Origin: Lepas anatifera
Lineage: Eukaryota > Arthropoda > Thecostraca > Lepadidae
NCBI GenBank assembly: GCA_034440635.1
Contig: JAOTON010000773.1
Span: forward strand, 679,501 to 743,500
Reading direction: 5' to 3'
Length of the DNA stretch: 64,000 nucleotides
The notes beneath the pieces were generated by a model. The model saw nothing but the letters and a program-made list of their open reading frames with translations, was not told the DNA's origin and ran no database searches. Below are positions 25,620 to 35,294 of this stretch, piece after piece (within the stretch, counting starts at the first letter, position 1; each line of letters starts with the position of its first letter). The translations under genes and the position numbers were made by a program.

Positions 25620-27130
25620 TTTCATTGACCTAGGTCAATATCTTCAAGGTCAAACGAGGTCGTAAAGGTCAAATATTGGCCATGCTGGTATCGATTGATA
25701 AATGCTGTGATTATGCAGGAAAATGGCGGGAATAAGCTAAAGGCGGACAAGGTTCATAGAGAAGAGGCCTCAAAGAGGCTTCCCACAACTTTTGCGTCAG
25801 GTATTCAGGTCATTGACCTTTAAGGTCACATATGGTATACTACTTATTATTTACACTTTGACTAACACTGTAGCTACTGTTTGGCGGGAAATGAGAATTG
25901 ACCTTTCCAATGACCTTTGACCTTGACCTTTTTGACCTTGTATTGGGGTACCCTACCGATGACGTCATAGCATAATATATGTCAGACGGGTAACCTCATT
26001 TGGCCGGACGCGCAGTGGTGTGACCTTGAAGTGCAGATATGACCTTGACCTTGACCTTTGACCTTGACCTTGACTTTTGAAGTGACCTTGACATATAGTC
26101 CGCTTTATGACGTTTGACGTCACCGCTCGGACTTCAATGAGCTAACTGGTCCGACCGCGCGTTTCGGCGATCTCAAATGAGGTCTGACTTTGAAAGCCTA
26201 TAAGTAAAATTTTCGGCCATTAAAAGTTTTCCCAATCGACGCGTATTAATTCTGTTAAATGTGGGTTTTGTTTTTCTGCGCGCGGTTCTCCGGCCACCTT
26301 GAAAACAGGTGGGGGCCTCGCCCCATGCGTGTTAAGTTCTTATCTCTCACCTGTCTTAAGAGTTGTCTTGTCCTTCCCTGCACACACCTCACACAAGAGT
26401 ATCTGTAGGGCCCAGTCTTTCTTTGGACTTGACTTGTGAACCTCCCACCCCTGGCATTTGACAAAAAGGGATGGCCTCAGGAGAACTTGTGTGACGTGGT
26501 GAACGTTTGTTTGGGTGCAGGTCACCCCCCTTTTATCACATATCTGATCATTGGATCAATCGTAAGACTTCCGCTTAGCCTGTGGATCTGTGACGTCGCA
26601 CCCCTGTTGCCACGTACCTGCCCAACCGATAAGCCACTTGATCTTTGTGTGACCCTGTCAAATGCATGACCTTGATTGGTCTGGCCACTGAAGAGCCATG
26701 TGACCTTTGTTTAGCTGTGACCTGATACGTGACCTCGTGACTCTTCTGTCGCAGATCTGACCCCTGAGGAGCCATGTGATCTTTGTTTAGCCGTGGCCTT
26801 TGTTTAGCCGTGACCTTTGTTTAGCCGTGACCATATACGTGACCTCGTGACTCTGTCTGTCGCAGATCTGACCCTTGAGGAGCCATGTGTGACATTTGTT
26901 TAGCCGTGGCCTTTGTTTAGCCGTGACCTATACGTGACCTCGTGACCTGTCTGTCGCAGATCTGACCCCTGAGGAGCCGTGTGACCTATACGTGACCTCG
27001 TGACCTGTCTGTCGCAGATCTGACCCCTGAGGAGCCGTGTGACCTATACGTGACCTCGTGACCTGTCTGTCGCAGATCTTACCCCTGAGGAGCCGTGTGA
27101 CCTATAGGTGACCTCGTGACCTGTCTGTCG
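25620..27130. promoter_or_regulatory. Region dense in TGACCT (AGGTCA-type) half-sites
   Basis: TGACCT or TGACCTT recurs many times from about 25.6 kb to the acceptor array, often in direct repeat. Examples are TGACCTTTGACCTTGACC near 25911-25930 and a similar run at 26040-26095. One spacing is a one-base direct repeat (TGACCT-T-TGACCT). AGGTCA is the half-site of many nuclear receptors, and one-base direct repeats suit RXR/HNF4-like dimers. That is family knowledge only. The same pattern can come from simple repeat expansion, which I think equally likely, since the 58-base splice units also contain TGACC. Confidence 0.35.
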
Positions 27131-27133
27131 CAG
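26741..27133 (+). repeat. Tandem array of duplicated splice acceptor plus exon-2 start
   Basis: Five upstream copies of CTGTCGCAG followed by ATCTGACCCCTGAGGAGC (or a near variant) precede the real exon. The copied exon starts lie at 26755, 26866, 26960, 27018 and 27076; the true one is at 27134. The last three intervals are each 58 bases. The first two are longer (111 and 94) because a TTTGTTTAGCCGTGACC-type subrepeat expands them. Each unit therefore carries a TGAC branchpoint-like motif, a short pyrimidine-containing tract, the AG and the first 18 coding bases. The copy at 27076 differs by G to T (ATCTTACC). The array probably arose by tandem duplication across the intron-exon boundary. 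Confidence 0.9.
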
Positions 27134-27207
27134 ATCTGACCCCTGAGGAGCAGCAGCTTCTGCTGGATATTCGGCGTCGGAAGGCTGAACTTCTGCGTGA
27201 AATACAG
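27134..27207 (+). CDS. CYTH: Cytohesin exon encoding the start of the N-terminal coiled coil
   Basis: This 74-base exon is bounded by AG at 27132-27133 and GT at 27208-27209. It encodes LTPEEQQLLLDI followed by RRRKAELLREIQ, with the preceding Asp completed by the exon junction. This matches the N-terminus of animal cytohesins, which carry D-L-[TS]-x-E-E, then I-RRRK-x-EL and an acidic IQ/IE end before the coiled coil continues. Cytohesins are guanine-nucleotide exchange factors that activate ARF GTPases through a Sec7 domain and reach phosphoinositide membranes through a PH domain. The N-terminal coiled coil mediates dimerisation and partner binding. The exon starts in phase 1 and ends in phase 0. 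The Sec7 and PH exons were not found in the remaining 37 kb of the window, so the gene may continue past the right edge or its exons may have been missed by eye. The start of the exon is copied five times upstream. Confidence 0.85.
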
Positions 27208-27939
27208 GTCAGTCTGCTGTTGACCCATGTGCTATCTGAGGTGGCCCTTTTGGCGGACGGAGGCTGAAAAAGCAGCGTTCTTCCGTCTTCAAACCCGACA
27301 ATTATTATCATACTAGATAGCTTGTCTTTCTTTCGAATATTTCATGACGTTTTCCCGTTAGGTCTGGTCTGGGCATGTCTTAACTGTTCTCCCATTTAAA
27401 TGGCTGTAACAAATTGGGTTATATCTTCCTATTCTCCTGGTTCTGTTCTGGTCTTTGTGGCTTTCCTGTGGCCTTCAAACTGGAACATGTTAACGCCAAG
27501 GATAGCGTTGTCTCTACTGTTATCCGGCCGAGATGCCGTTTCCAAGACTTCTTCTGTGCGTCTTTGCTCCTGGTTCTGTTCTGCTCGGCGATGGTTCTCC
27601 TGTGTCTGTGTGTAATGTTCTGTAACTGTGAGTTCGGGAACGCTCCTACCAGCCTCTGCACGCCTGCAGTCAGCCGTGGAGTGGAAATTCCTCAGGTCTG
27701 GTGATCCGCCTCTCTGCATTGACCTCGGGCGGAACGTACGTAATGCGTCATGTGTTCCAGATCATTGGGTACAAACCAAGATCACCGGGCAGCGGGATTC
27801 TAGCGCCTCTGACCCGAAGCGACTGCACTGCTGGCCTCTTTAAAATGTGATAGAACTGGCTGAAGGGGTCAGGAAGGGATTCGTTTTATACACGTCTATG
27901 CTTGCATTGCTTTTGTTTGCATGTCGTCTTCTCTTCAGA

Positions 27940-28130
27940 CTTGTTGAGTCGCGACTCACAGTCAGAGTCGACACTGAGTCTATTCAAGTTTTGCTTGAGT
28001 CAGAGTTCATTCGACTCACTTCTGAATCTAGGCCGAGTAAAGTCGGCGCACCATTTTCAACACAGTCAGTCGAATCGGAGAGTCAGACACTAAGTTGTGA
28101 GTCAGAGTTGAGTCGACTCAAGAAAATTTG
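27940..28130. repeat. GAGTC-rich dispersed repeat, copy 1
   Basis: GAGTC or GACTC recurs about every 10-20 bases, ending GAGTTGAGTCGACTCAAGAAA. A related copy lies at 60222-60440. Several TGAGTCA-like strings resemble AP-1 sites, but the repeat composition explains them. Confidence 0.7.
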
Positions 28131-31100
28131 ATTCATCAACAAGTCTGGTTCTCTTCCCAACACAGCCAAAAAATTTTAGCAAATATCACCGTGTGAAGGC
28201 TTTCCCTGTCTTCCTTGCTCATTTGCAAACGAGTCAGGCATATGTGGGAAGGGAGGATGACGGCGTAGGGTGTCGTGATGAACCATCGCGTGACTCCCTC
28301 CGCAGCATGTTTAATAACATCACGCATCGCTGCTGTTAGGCTGTTTTTCCACGCGAAGTGGCGGTGCCTTAAGTGGAGCCTTTTTGCAGAGGTGGAGACG
28401 GATGTCTTAGGAATTCCAGAGATTTTTGCGACGCGTCACGAGAATGGACAGGTGCGAATAGCGCTTTGCGTGCTGTTCCCTCCATAAAGTGTTGGTTTTC
28501 TTATCGTCCACTTTGTCCCGGGGCTGCGTATCTGTCTTGGGATTGGAATGCTGCTGACAGTATTTTTGGGAAAATATTAACGGCAGCTTTTGGAATTAAT
28601 GACAATCAACGCTCATGGTTCACTGTATCTTCAATGAGCTTTCGAATAAAGAATGGAACGGGAGGACATGAACCACCAGTATTGATTTTTCGGCCAACTG
28701 GGAGATGCTTTCTACTCGCATGTGACATTTTGTCATTTCATCCTGGGCTGGATAATGAATTCATTTAGAAGAGGGGAGCTTATTTCAGGCTATTGGATTC
28801 TCCTCACCTCCTTGCGAGTCACTAAATCCGGAAAATACCGGCGATACCGACCCTGTGCCTTAACATCCTTTACATGCGCCCTTCATTCTCCCCGGACACC
28901 TGCCTCGCAAAAGGCTCGGTGGGGTGTTGTTGCCAGGTTCAGTCGCTCACAGTTTCCCTTCGTGATGTTTTGCTGCTGCTGCCAACCATTTTTGCCAGCT
29001 GTAAGGACCTGCAGCGAATCTTTTTGAAAGGAGACCACGCCTCAATGTTGGAAGCCGGCTGTGTTGTCTCGAGGTCTGCACTGGCACCTAAAAGACTGCT
29101 GCGAGTGTAGCGTAGAAGGCGCACCGTTTCATGTCTACTGGTAGTGTTTTTACAGCCCACAGAACGGAGAGAAAATTACCCTACCCTGTCACGACCAGTG
29201 TCAGTCCCGGCGAGGCTGAACATTTCCTCGTTCCTGCAAGCCATGTCAGGCTGCAGATCCTATCGGTGCCACGCAAGGGCGGATGTAGGTCACTGAAAAA
29301 TAGGGGAACCATTCGTTGAAACTGCCCCCTTTTTAACGCGTTTTACTAACTGTTGAACTCCGCCTCCACTCCCCCCCTCACAGCATCCCGCGTCATCTGA
29401 TCTGTGTCCGCCTCTGACGCAGCGTCATTTCCCGTGGATTTATGCACGCCGAAAAATATGAGCAGCGATCCATAACTGTCTCCAGAGCGGCTCTGAGCCT
29501 CATTCAGAGCCCAGAGGAGCGCCCGTGCTGACGGAGGCGCGTCGTCGCCGACGAACGGGGAGGCAGTCCGCCGGAACTGCTTGCAATGACAGCCGATGTG
29601 TTGTTTTTCACATGATTCTGAACGGCGAAATTACTTATCTGGATTTTATATTTGTTTTGCAATAACTGATCTCGATAGTGGCTCTGTTTGTTGGAAAAGA
29701 TAATAGTGATGAGTGTCCGTTATTAAAAACCTAAAGTTAGAGGGTGGTATTTGATATTTGTCAACGTCAACGGTATTTCAAACTTCCAATATTTTACATA
29801 TCAATCTTGAACTGGTACCACGAGTGCTCGATCTAGCAATTGTAAGCCAAGCTAGAATAGAGAATTCTGCTCGTAGCAGCTGCTCGTGCACTGTCTGACA
29901 CAAATTCTGTGAGGTCGTGCCAATGGAGCAGGCTGGCAGCTTTAAGCCTACTGGTCCAGATCGGCTGGCTGTCGCACTGTCGGCAGCGGCTGTGGGCGAT
30001 TGAGGCTGACCAGTTTTTACTGCCGATAAGGTTCGCCGGCTTTCTCTTCAGCTGGTAGAGCCCCCTGTGGTCATGGGCGTTCCCTGAAGCTGCCTAGAGG
30101 CGTTGCGGGTTAAGGACTGATTGCATCAGCAAAAGGTCATCCCTATGACCTTTTAAGCAAACAATGGCGCTGAATGTAAGTTTTGTTTGACATAGCTCTG
30201 TTGGAGCCTGAGCAAGATACTGACCACATTTCTCGTTGCAAGCTTTTTGTGCTGCAAGCAATGTGGGTGCATTGCCTAGTTCTCTGTTGTTTCCCATAGC
30301 TAAGTCGTGAAAACACCGTCACTTTTGTTTTGCGCGCTGCGGAGCATGGGTGACATATGGTGGGTCCAGGGGGCAAGGAGCGTATTTGGCCCCATTCCCG
30401 ATCGATCCTCGGGCCCCCCTCTGGAATAGCTACGGCACCCCTTGAAAGTTTGAGGGCGCCCGCTGAAATGTCGCTTCCCTGGTTCCGCCCAAAATAGGCG
30501 AAGCAACGTATGGAATATTTTAGGAGCAAAGGATATAGCGACATGTATGAGTCGACCATCGGTAAAAGTAAGCGGGCAGTCAATCATCAGCCGCATGATG
30601 ACCGAAATTCTCCCCACTAGAACCAAAAAACATGTCGATATTTTACTCCTTGTTACCCATCCCACATGCTGGTTGTGTTTGTCCCCCAAATTGGCTGAAA
30701 TCGAAAAATGCTACGATAAAGTGTCCCCTTTTTCGATGCGTTTGAAAACATACTACCATGTAACGTCATAGTGGTCCTCACGAGGTGTATTTGAACAACT
30801 AAAATATTCTGGTCTCATGCCCCGCACCGGGCTCTGCAATGCCGGCGTGTTCCCTGCAGTGGTGCGTCAGGGGCGTGGGTGCATGTCGCCGGCTGCAGTT
30901 TTACAGACGCCCACGGGGACGTCGCGTGCGCAGAGCTGCCTTTTAATTAAAACCCGTCGCAACTCGGAGCGGGACGCCGCCTGCTATGGAGTCGTGTTAA
31001 ATCAGTGGAACTAGAAAAGCCTTCTACCTGATCTGTTGTGACAGCTGGTGCTGTCTTGGTAAATCAGCTCAGGCCTGTTACGGGTCTAGGGTTTGAGTAA

Positions 31101-32652
31101 GGGCCTTTACGGCGTGGTGGTACCTATTGTCTATTCAGAGGTGCGCCCTCCCGATGCGGTGTCTTCAACGATCTTTAGGTTGTGGGTGTTTTAATAATTA
31201 AACTGAAAAGTAACGGGGAAAACTTTATCTAAAAGCTGCCGCTGACTCGACACTGGACAGGGCTGCCAAATAGTCGGAACTGAAGTCTGCGACTGCCACT
31301 GCAACTGGCTGACATTGAACAACGCCCGACAACAGGGCACCTCTGCCAGAGCCGCTTTCTAAAGTCAGTTTCAAGGCGCCTGTATTGCACAGTGATCGCA
31401 TTTTAAGGGATTTCAGGGTACATTCAGCGCCCGGTATCAGCGGCTCCAGGGACTTAGAGAGGGGGACGATCTGCCGCTTCGCACCCTCCTTGGACCCCTC
31501 CCTGACTCAGATATGAAATAGGCTAAGCATAGACGAAGGCTGGGTGCATTCAGGTATTCCAGTGGGTACTGCGTAAGCCCTGTTTTTGCCTTCCTTGAAT
31601 GTTAAGAGCGTCCATCAGCGTTCCCTCTTTGTTGATCAAAGTCCAGCCCCATGCAGGGAATGGGCCCGAACTGTTCTCAAACAGTGCTGATGTTGCTAAA
31701 AAACGGTTCACTTGCGTGAGGCATGGTGTAATCATGGTGGAAATCATGTAGCCTCGTTACCTTTGGTTTGAGATAACATCTTATAAGAACGCTCCCCAGC
31801 AGTAACTTGCCGCTGGTGTTTTTCCAATGGCATTGCTTAGTTTCTCGTCTCCCGCTTCATCCTCTGCTAATTGTCATCAAAGGCTTCTTGTTTTTCGACT
31901 GCTTCATCCTCTGCTAATTGTCATCTAACATGCCAATTAATTCCGGCTAATCAATACGCCCAGAAGTATTTTCGCGATATTCCAGCATCGGCGGTCTGGA
32001 GGGCAGAGTAACGGTGGGCAGGGATGCATGCTCCTTTCCCTTTTACCGGGGCGGAGAAGTGTTTCCGTGATTTACGGTGCTGCCTTGCATTCGTAGTTGC
32101 ATGTTTACATGCGTGCAGCTTGCAGTGTTTGCTGGGTTTATGGTGTTTAAAACTTAAAGTATTTAAGGCCAGTGGAATTGTGTATCTGTAGTGACAGTCT
32201 AGAATGCCGGCCGGAAACCAAAAGCAAAATCTTTGCCTCTGGCTTAACGTAGCTTTCACAGTAGAACTTACATTTTAGCAGTGCGCTATTAGATTGTTCC
32301 TCGCACAGATTTCGCTTTCCTGCGTTTGTTCTAAGGCTGGTAGAAATTGGTAGAATACAATTTTTGGCTTTTGTATTCACGATGGAATATTTGTTCTTTC
32401 GGTTAGAAAACACAGAAGAATATGAAAACTCCTCACAGTATTTTATTAGAAATAAAGAATTCGCTGAAAACAAGCCTAGCACACTCATTTATGTATTCAT
32501 TTATTACTTACACTTCCACAATATTGAGGTGGCTTTTAAAAAAGTGTTGCCGTGAAGGGTATGAAGTGATTAAACACTATGGAAGGAGATGGTAATGATG
32601 AGGAAAGGTGAGGATAGAGAGGATGTTGAGGGCCACACTCAACGCCACCAAA

Positions 32653-32809
32653 CAGCGTTGAATACAACGGGGGCTAAGAGGGATCAAGCCCCCCTCCGAA
32701 ATGTCAAGAGTATTTATAGCTAATGCATAGACGGAGACTAATCCGAGGCAATGGCGGAGAGACTCGAGCCCCTACCCCGCCCCCGAATGAAGTTCTGGAT
32801 CCACCACTG
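32653..32809. mobile_element. hAT-like MITE, subfamily with CTCGAG core
   Basis: The element ends in GGATCCACCACTG and shares its core (GACTCGAGCC, GGCAATGGCGG) in inverted orientation with the element at 61623-61770. The flanks CCACCAAA and CCACAACA match at six of eight bases. Confidence 0.65.
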
Positions 32810-33595
32810 CCACAACACATCTATCAAATGGAAACAGGCCTGTCTGAGAAGGCTTCCAGCTACTGCCTCTGAAATAAACCAGTTGTGTCTACCGCAGCCA
32901 CATCTGAAGCAGAGCGGACCAAAATAGAGCACGGAGGTGGGCACCTGCGCAGCACGTGGGAGCGACTGTTTGTGGTGGCTGATGTCTAGTTTAAGGATGT
33001 TGGCTAGAGTGCCAGTGACCCCACTACGGCCTACAGCATGCCCAGGATGCCAGCGATAGAAATAGCCCAATGCAAAGAATAGCCGGAAAAACTTCTGTGT
33101 GGGGGAATTTACCGGAATCAGAAAGGACTGAAGCTGCCCACTGCGTCCTCAGGGGTGTCCATAGTTCCGGGGATAAAGTTTTGTTAAAATCTCTGATATG
33201 GCGATGTAAAATTGGCCACGCAGTGCGTTGACTTGCTGTGAAATGTCCCATTAATATATATGTAAATTAAGAAACTAGCCTAGTTCCACCTCTGCAGGTA
33301 AAATATACAATCGCTGCCATTGGTCTGTGTCTATTGATCGCAGAACCAGTAAAAAACCCTATTCATATATACCCTAAAACGTCGGCTCTTAGACCAGCAG
33401 ACTGTTTCAAAATTTTGTAATTAAATTATTGGTCGCTTTAGACTCGCTTAATTAGCCAGCAGCAGCAGAGGCTCAGAATATAGTTCTTGGGGAGCTGCTC
33501 ATTTGGGCTCCAGCGGCGACGGGATAAACGTTCCTGGGCTTTGAGGCGACTTCTGCTGTCGTTGAGCTGGGGAGCATGCTAATGCTCGTGTCTAC

Positions 33596-34033
33596 CTAAC
33601 AGCTCCACGCAGTCTGCCCGGAGCTCCGAGCTGGCTTGTGAGTTTCAGACGTGTTCAGACTGCCGGCTAATTTAGCTGGCGTCGCTCTGTGATTGGTGGG
33701 AATTGTCAGCGCTGGAATGTGATTGGATGGAAGACTAGCGGCGCCGCTTGACGGAATAAGTATTCCGCTCTGGAAGATTGAACTACCGGTTTTCGGTTCC
33801 ACCCGACTGGATATCGCGTAGATGCCTGAAGTTAGATTTAGTGGTCGATTGATCTGCTGGAACTGTTGTGATGGAGATTTTGGAACTGCTTTGATGGAGG
33901 TCTTATCGCAAAACTCTTCTAGTTTTCCCTCTGTACTACCTAATTTGGTAACTAACTGGTTCTGACGCTGCTTTAGATTTTGACTCCAAGTTTGTTGCAG
34001 TGAGACGGTTATGCTCCCGGGTGTTTGCTCCAT
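33596..34033 (-). CDS. Hypothetical 145-residue minus-strand ORF
   Basis: The ORF begins MEQTPGSITVSLQQTWSQNL and continues with a Gln/Lys/Glu-rich segment (residues 14-42) that could form a short coiled coil, then a Ser/Thr/Pro-rich tail. There is no signal peptide, membrane segment or recognisable motif. It lies in otherwise empty DNA, with two inverted CCAAT-like GATTGG motifs near 33690-33725 inside the ORF. It could be a real small gene, a piece of a retroelement leader, or a chance ORF. Confidence 0.25.
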   Translation of the reverse strand: MEQTPGSITVSLQQTWSQNLKQRQNQLVTKLGSTEGKLEEFCDKTSIKAVPKSPSQQFQQINRPLNLTSGIYAISSRVEPKTGSSIFQSGILIPSSGAASLPSNHIPALTIPTNHRATPAKLAGSLNTSETHKPARSSGQTAWSC

Positions 34034-34899
34034 TTCAGAGGGCTATTCCATAAGAGCCCGCGTGAGTTCGCGCGCGCAGGCTTGAAGATGTAACGCACGT
34101 CATTGGAGCCTAATGAAGCACTTACTCGAACTCTGCCTGGGAGCGATAGCCCGCCCCAAAATTCAGCCATTTCCGGAAATGTACACCAGTCTAGAGGCTC
34201 TCGGTGTGCTAGTGCGCGGTGATTTGTCGTCACCTAAACTGCTGTCGAGTCCAGGGCGTAGACAAATTGTCCGCATGGTGGCGCCGTCTACCGATGATGT
34301 CACCTACACCATCTCCAATACTATCGTATCACAGATTTCATCGACCCGATTATACTTAGACCTGAGAAGATCCAGAAAAAATGTCGTTCGTACCGACGCA
34401 CTGGGATCACTGACACGTGCAAATTAATACCTGCCCACCTCTTCTGCTGGTGTTCACATTTGCATTCATGGTACATGATTTCTTTCCAATTTAGGCAAGG
34501 GATGGTCTGGGTATCTATTCCATGATCTGACGATCCTGCGCCTTTCTCTTCTGTGCTAGGAACCCTCACTTTTTCGTTATGTAGTTGCTCAGGAAGTCTT
34601 TAATCGACTCTGTATCCCTAAAAACTGCATGCTTTCCTGCCGGTAATCACTTCTCCCGTGATGCATTCAATAGAGCCGTTTGTCCAGCGCTGACCGCAGG
34701 GGAAATGGACCTTCCCAGCGGCGGTCGTTAGATCCGACTTCTGTCGCTGCAGGCGACGTTTGTAGATGCCCCCGACAGGTACGGTTTATAAGATCACGGA
34801 ACGATTTCAAGGGCTGAATGCGAGCCATAAGAATCTGGGTCTTTGTCCATGATTAGAGCAATCGGATTTCATTTGACAGTTGGAAAAGACGATCCTCTG

Positions 34900-35290
34900 G
34901 ACGTTGGCACATCCTCGGTACGTCCTTTGGTTTGTCCTCTGGACGTTTGCATGTCCTCGGTACGTCCTCTGGTTTGTCCTCTGGACGTTAGCATGTCCTC
35001 GGTACGTCCTCTGGTTTGTCCTCTGGACGTTTGCATGTCCTCGGTACGTCCTCTGGTTTGTCCTCTGGACGTTGGCACATCCTCGGTACGCCCTCTGGTT
35101 TGTCCTCTGGACGTTAGCATGTCCTCGGTACGTCCTCTGGTTTGTCCTCTGGACGTTAGCATGTCCTCGGTAGGTCCTTTGGTTTGTCCTCTGGACGTTA
35201 GCATGTCCTCGGTACGTCCTCTGGTTTGTCCTCTGGACGTTTGCATGTCCTCGGTATCGTCCTCTGGTTTGTCCTCTGGACGTTGCATGT
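34900..35290. repeat. 42-bp minisatellite, about nine units
   Basis: The unit contains TTTGTCCTCTGGACGTT, then GCATGTCCTCGGTACGTCC. A period of 42 is 14 codons, so several frames on both strands stay open for 97-196 residues. These long ORFs are products of the repeat, and I do not call a gene. Confidence 0.92.
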
Positions 35291-35294
35291 CTTT

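Larger units (their letters stand above)
6092..27133 (+). other. Proposed first intron of the cytohesin gene (21 kb)
   Basis: The interval runs from the donor GTGGGA to the acceptor CTGTCGCAG. It holds the 2.5-kb hAT element, SINE copies, small hAT MITEs, minisatellites at about 10.0, 15.1 and 17.2 kb, and a stretch rich in TGACCT from 25.6 kb that grades into the acceptor array. I recognise no other protein-coding exon inside it. The stretches 9485-10005, 10095-11850, 11900-13180, 13375-14740, 15370-16160, 16820-17220, 17405-18570, 18905-20045, 20800-22430, 22540-23165 and 23870-25600 show nothing I can name. The intron is only as certain as exon 1. Confidence 0.45.
27210..33595. other. Unassigned DNA downstream of cytohesin exon 2
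   Basis: This should be the second cytohesin intron. Apart from the GAGTC repeat at 27.94 kb and a possible MITE with GGGCGGATG and GTCCGCCTCTG ends (about 29277-29414), nothing is named here. A 25-base direct repeat lies at 31854-31878 and 31901-31925, 47 bases apart. No Sec7-domain exon was recognised. Confidence 0.4.
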
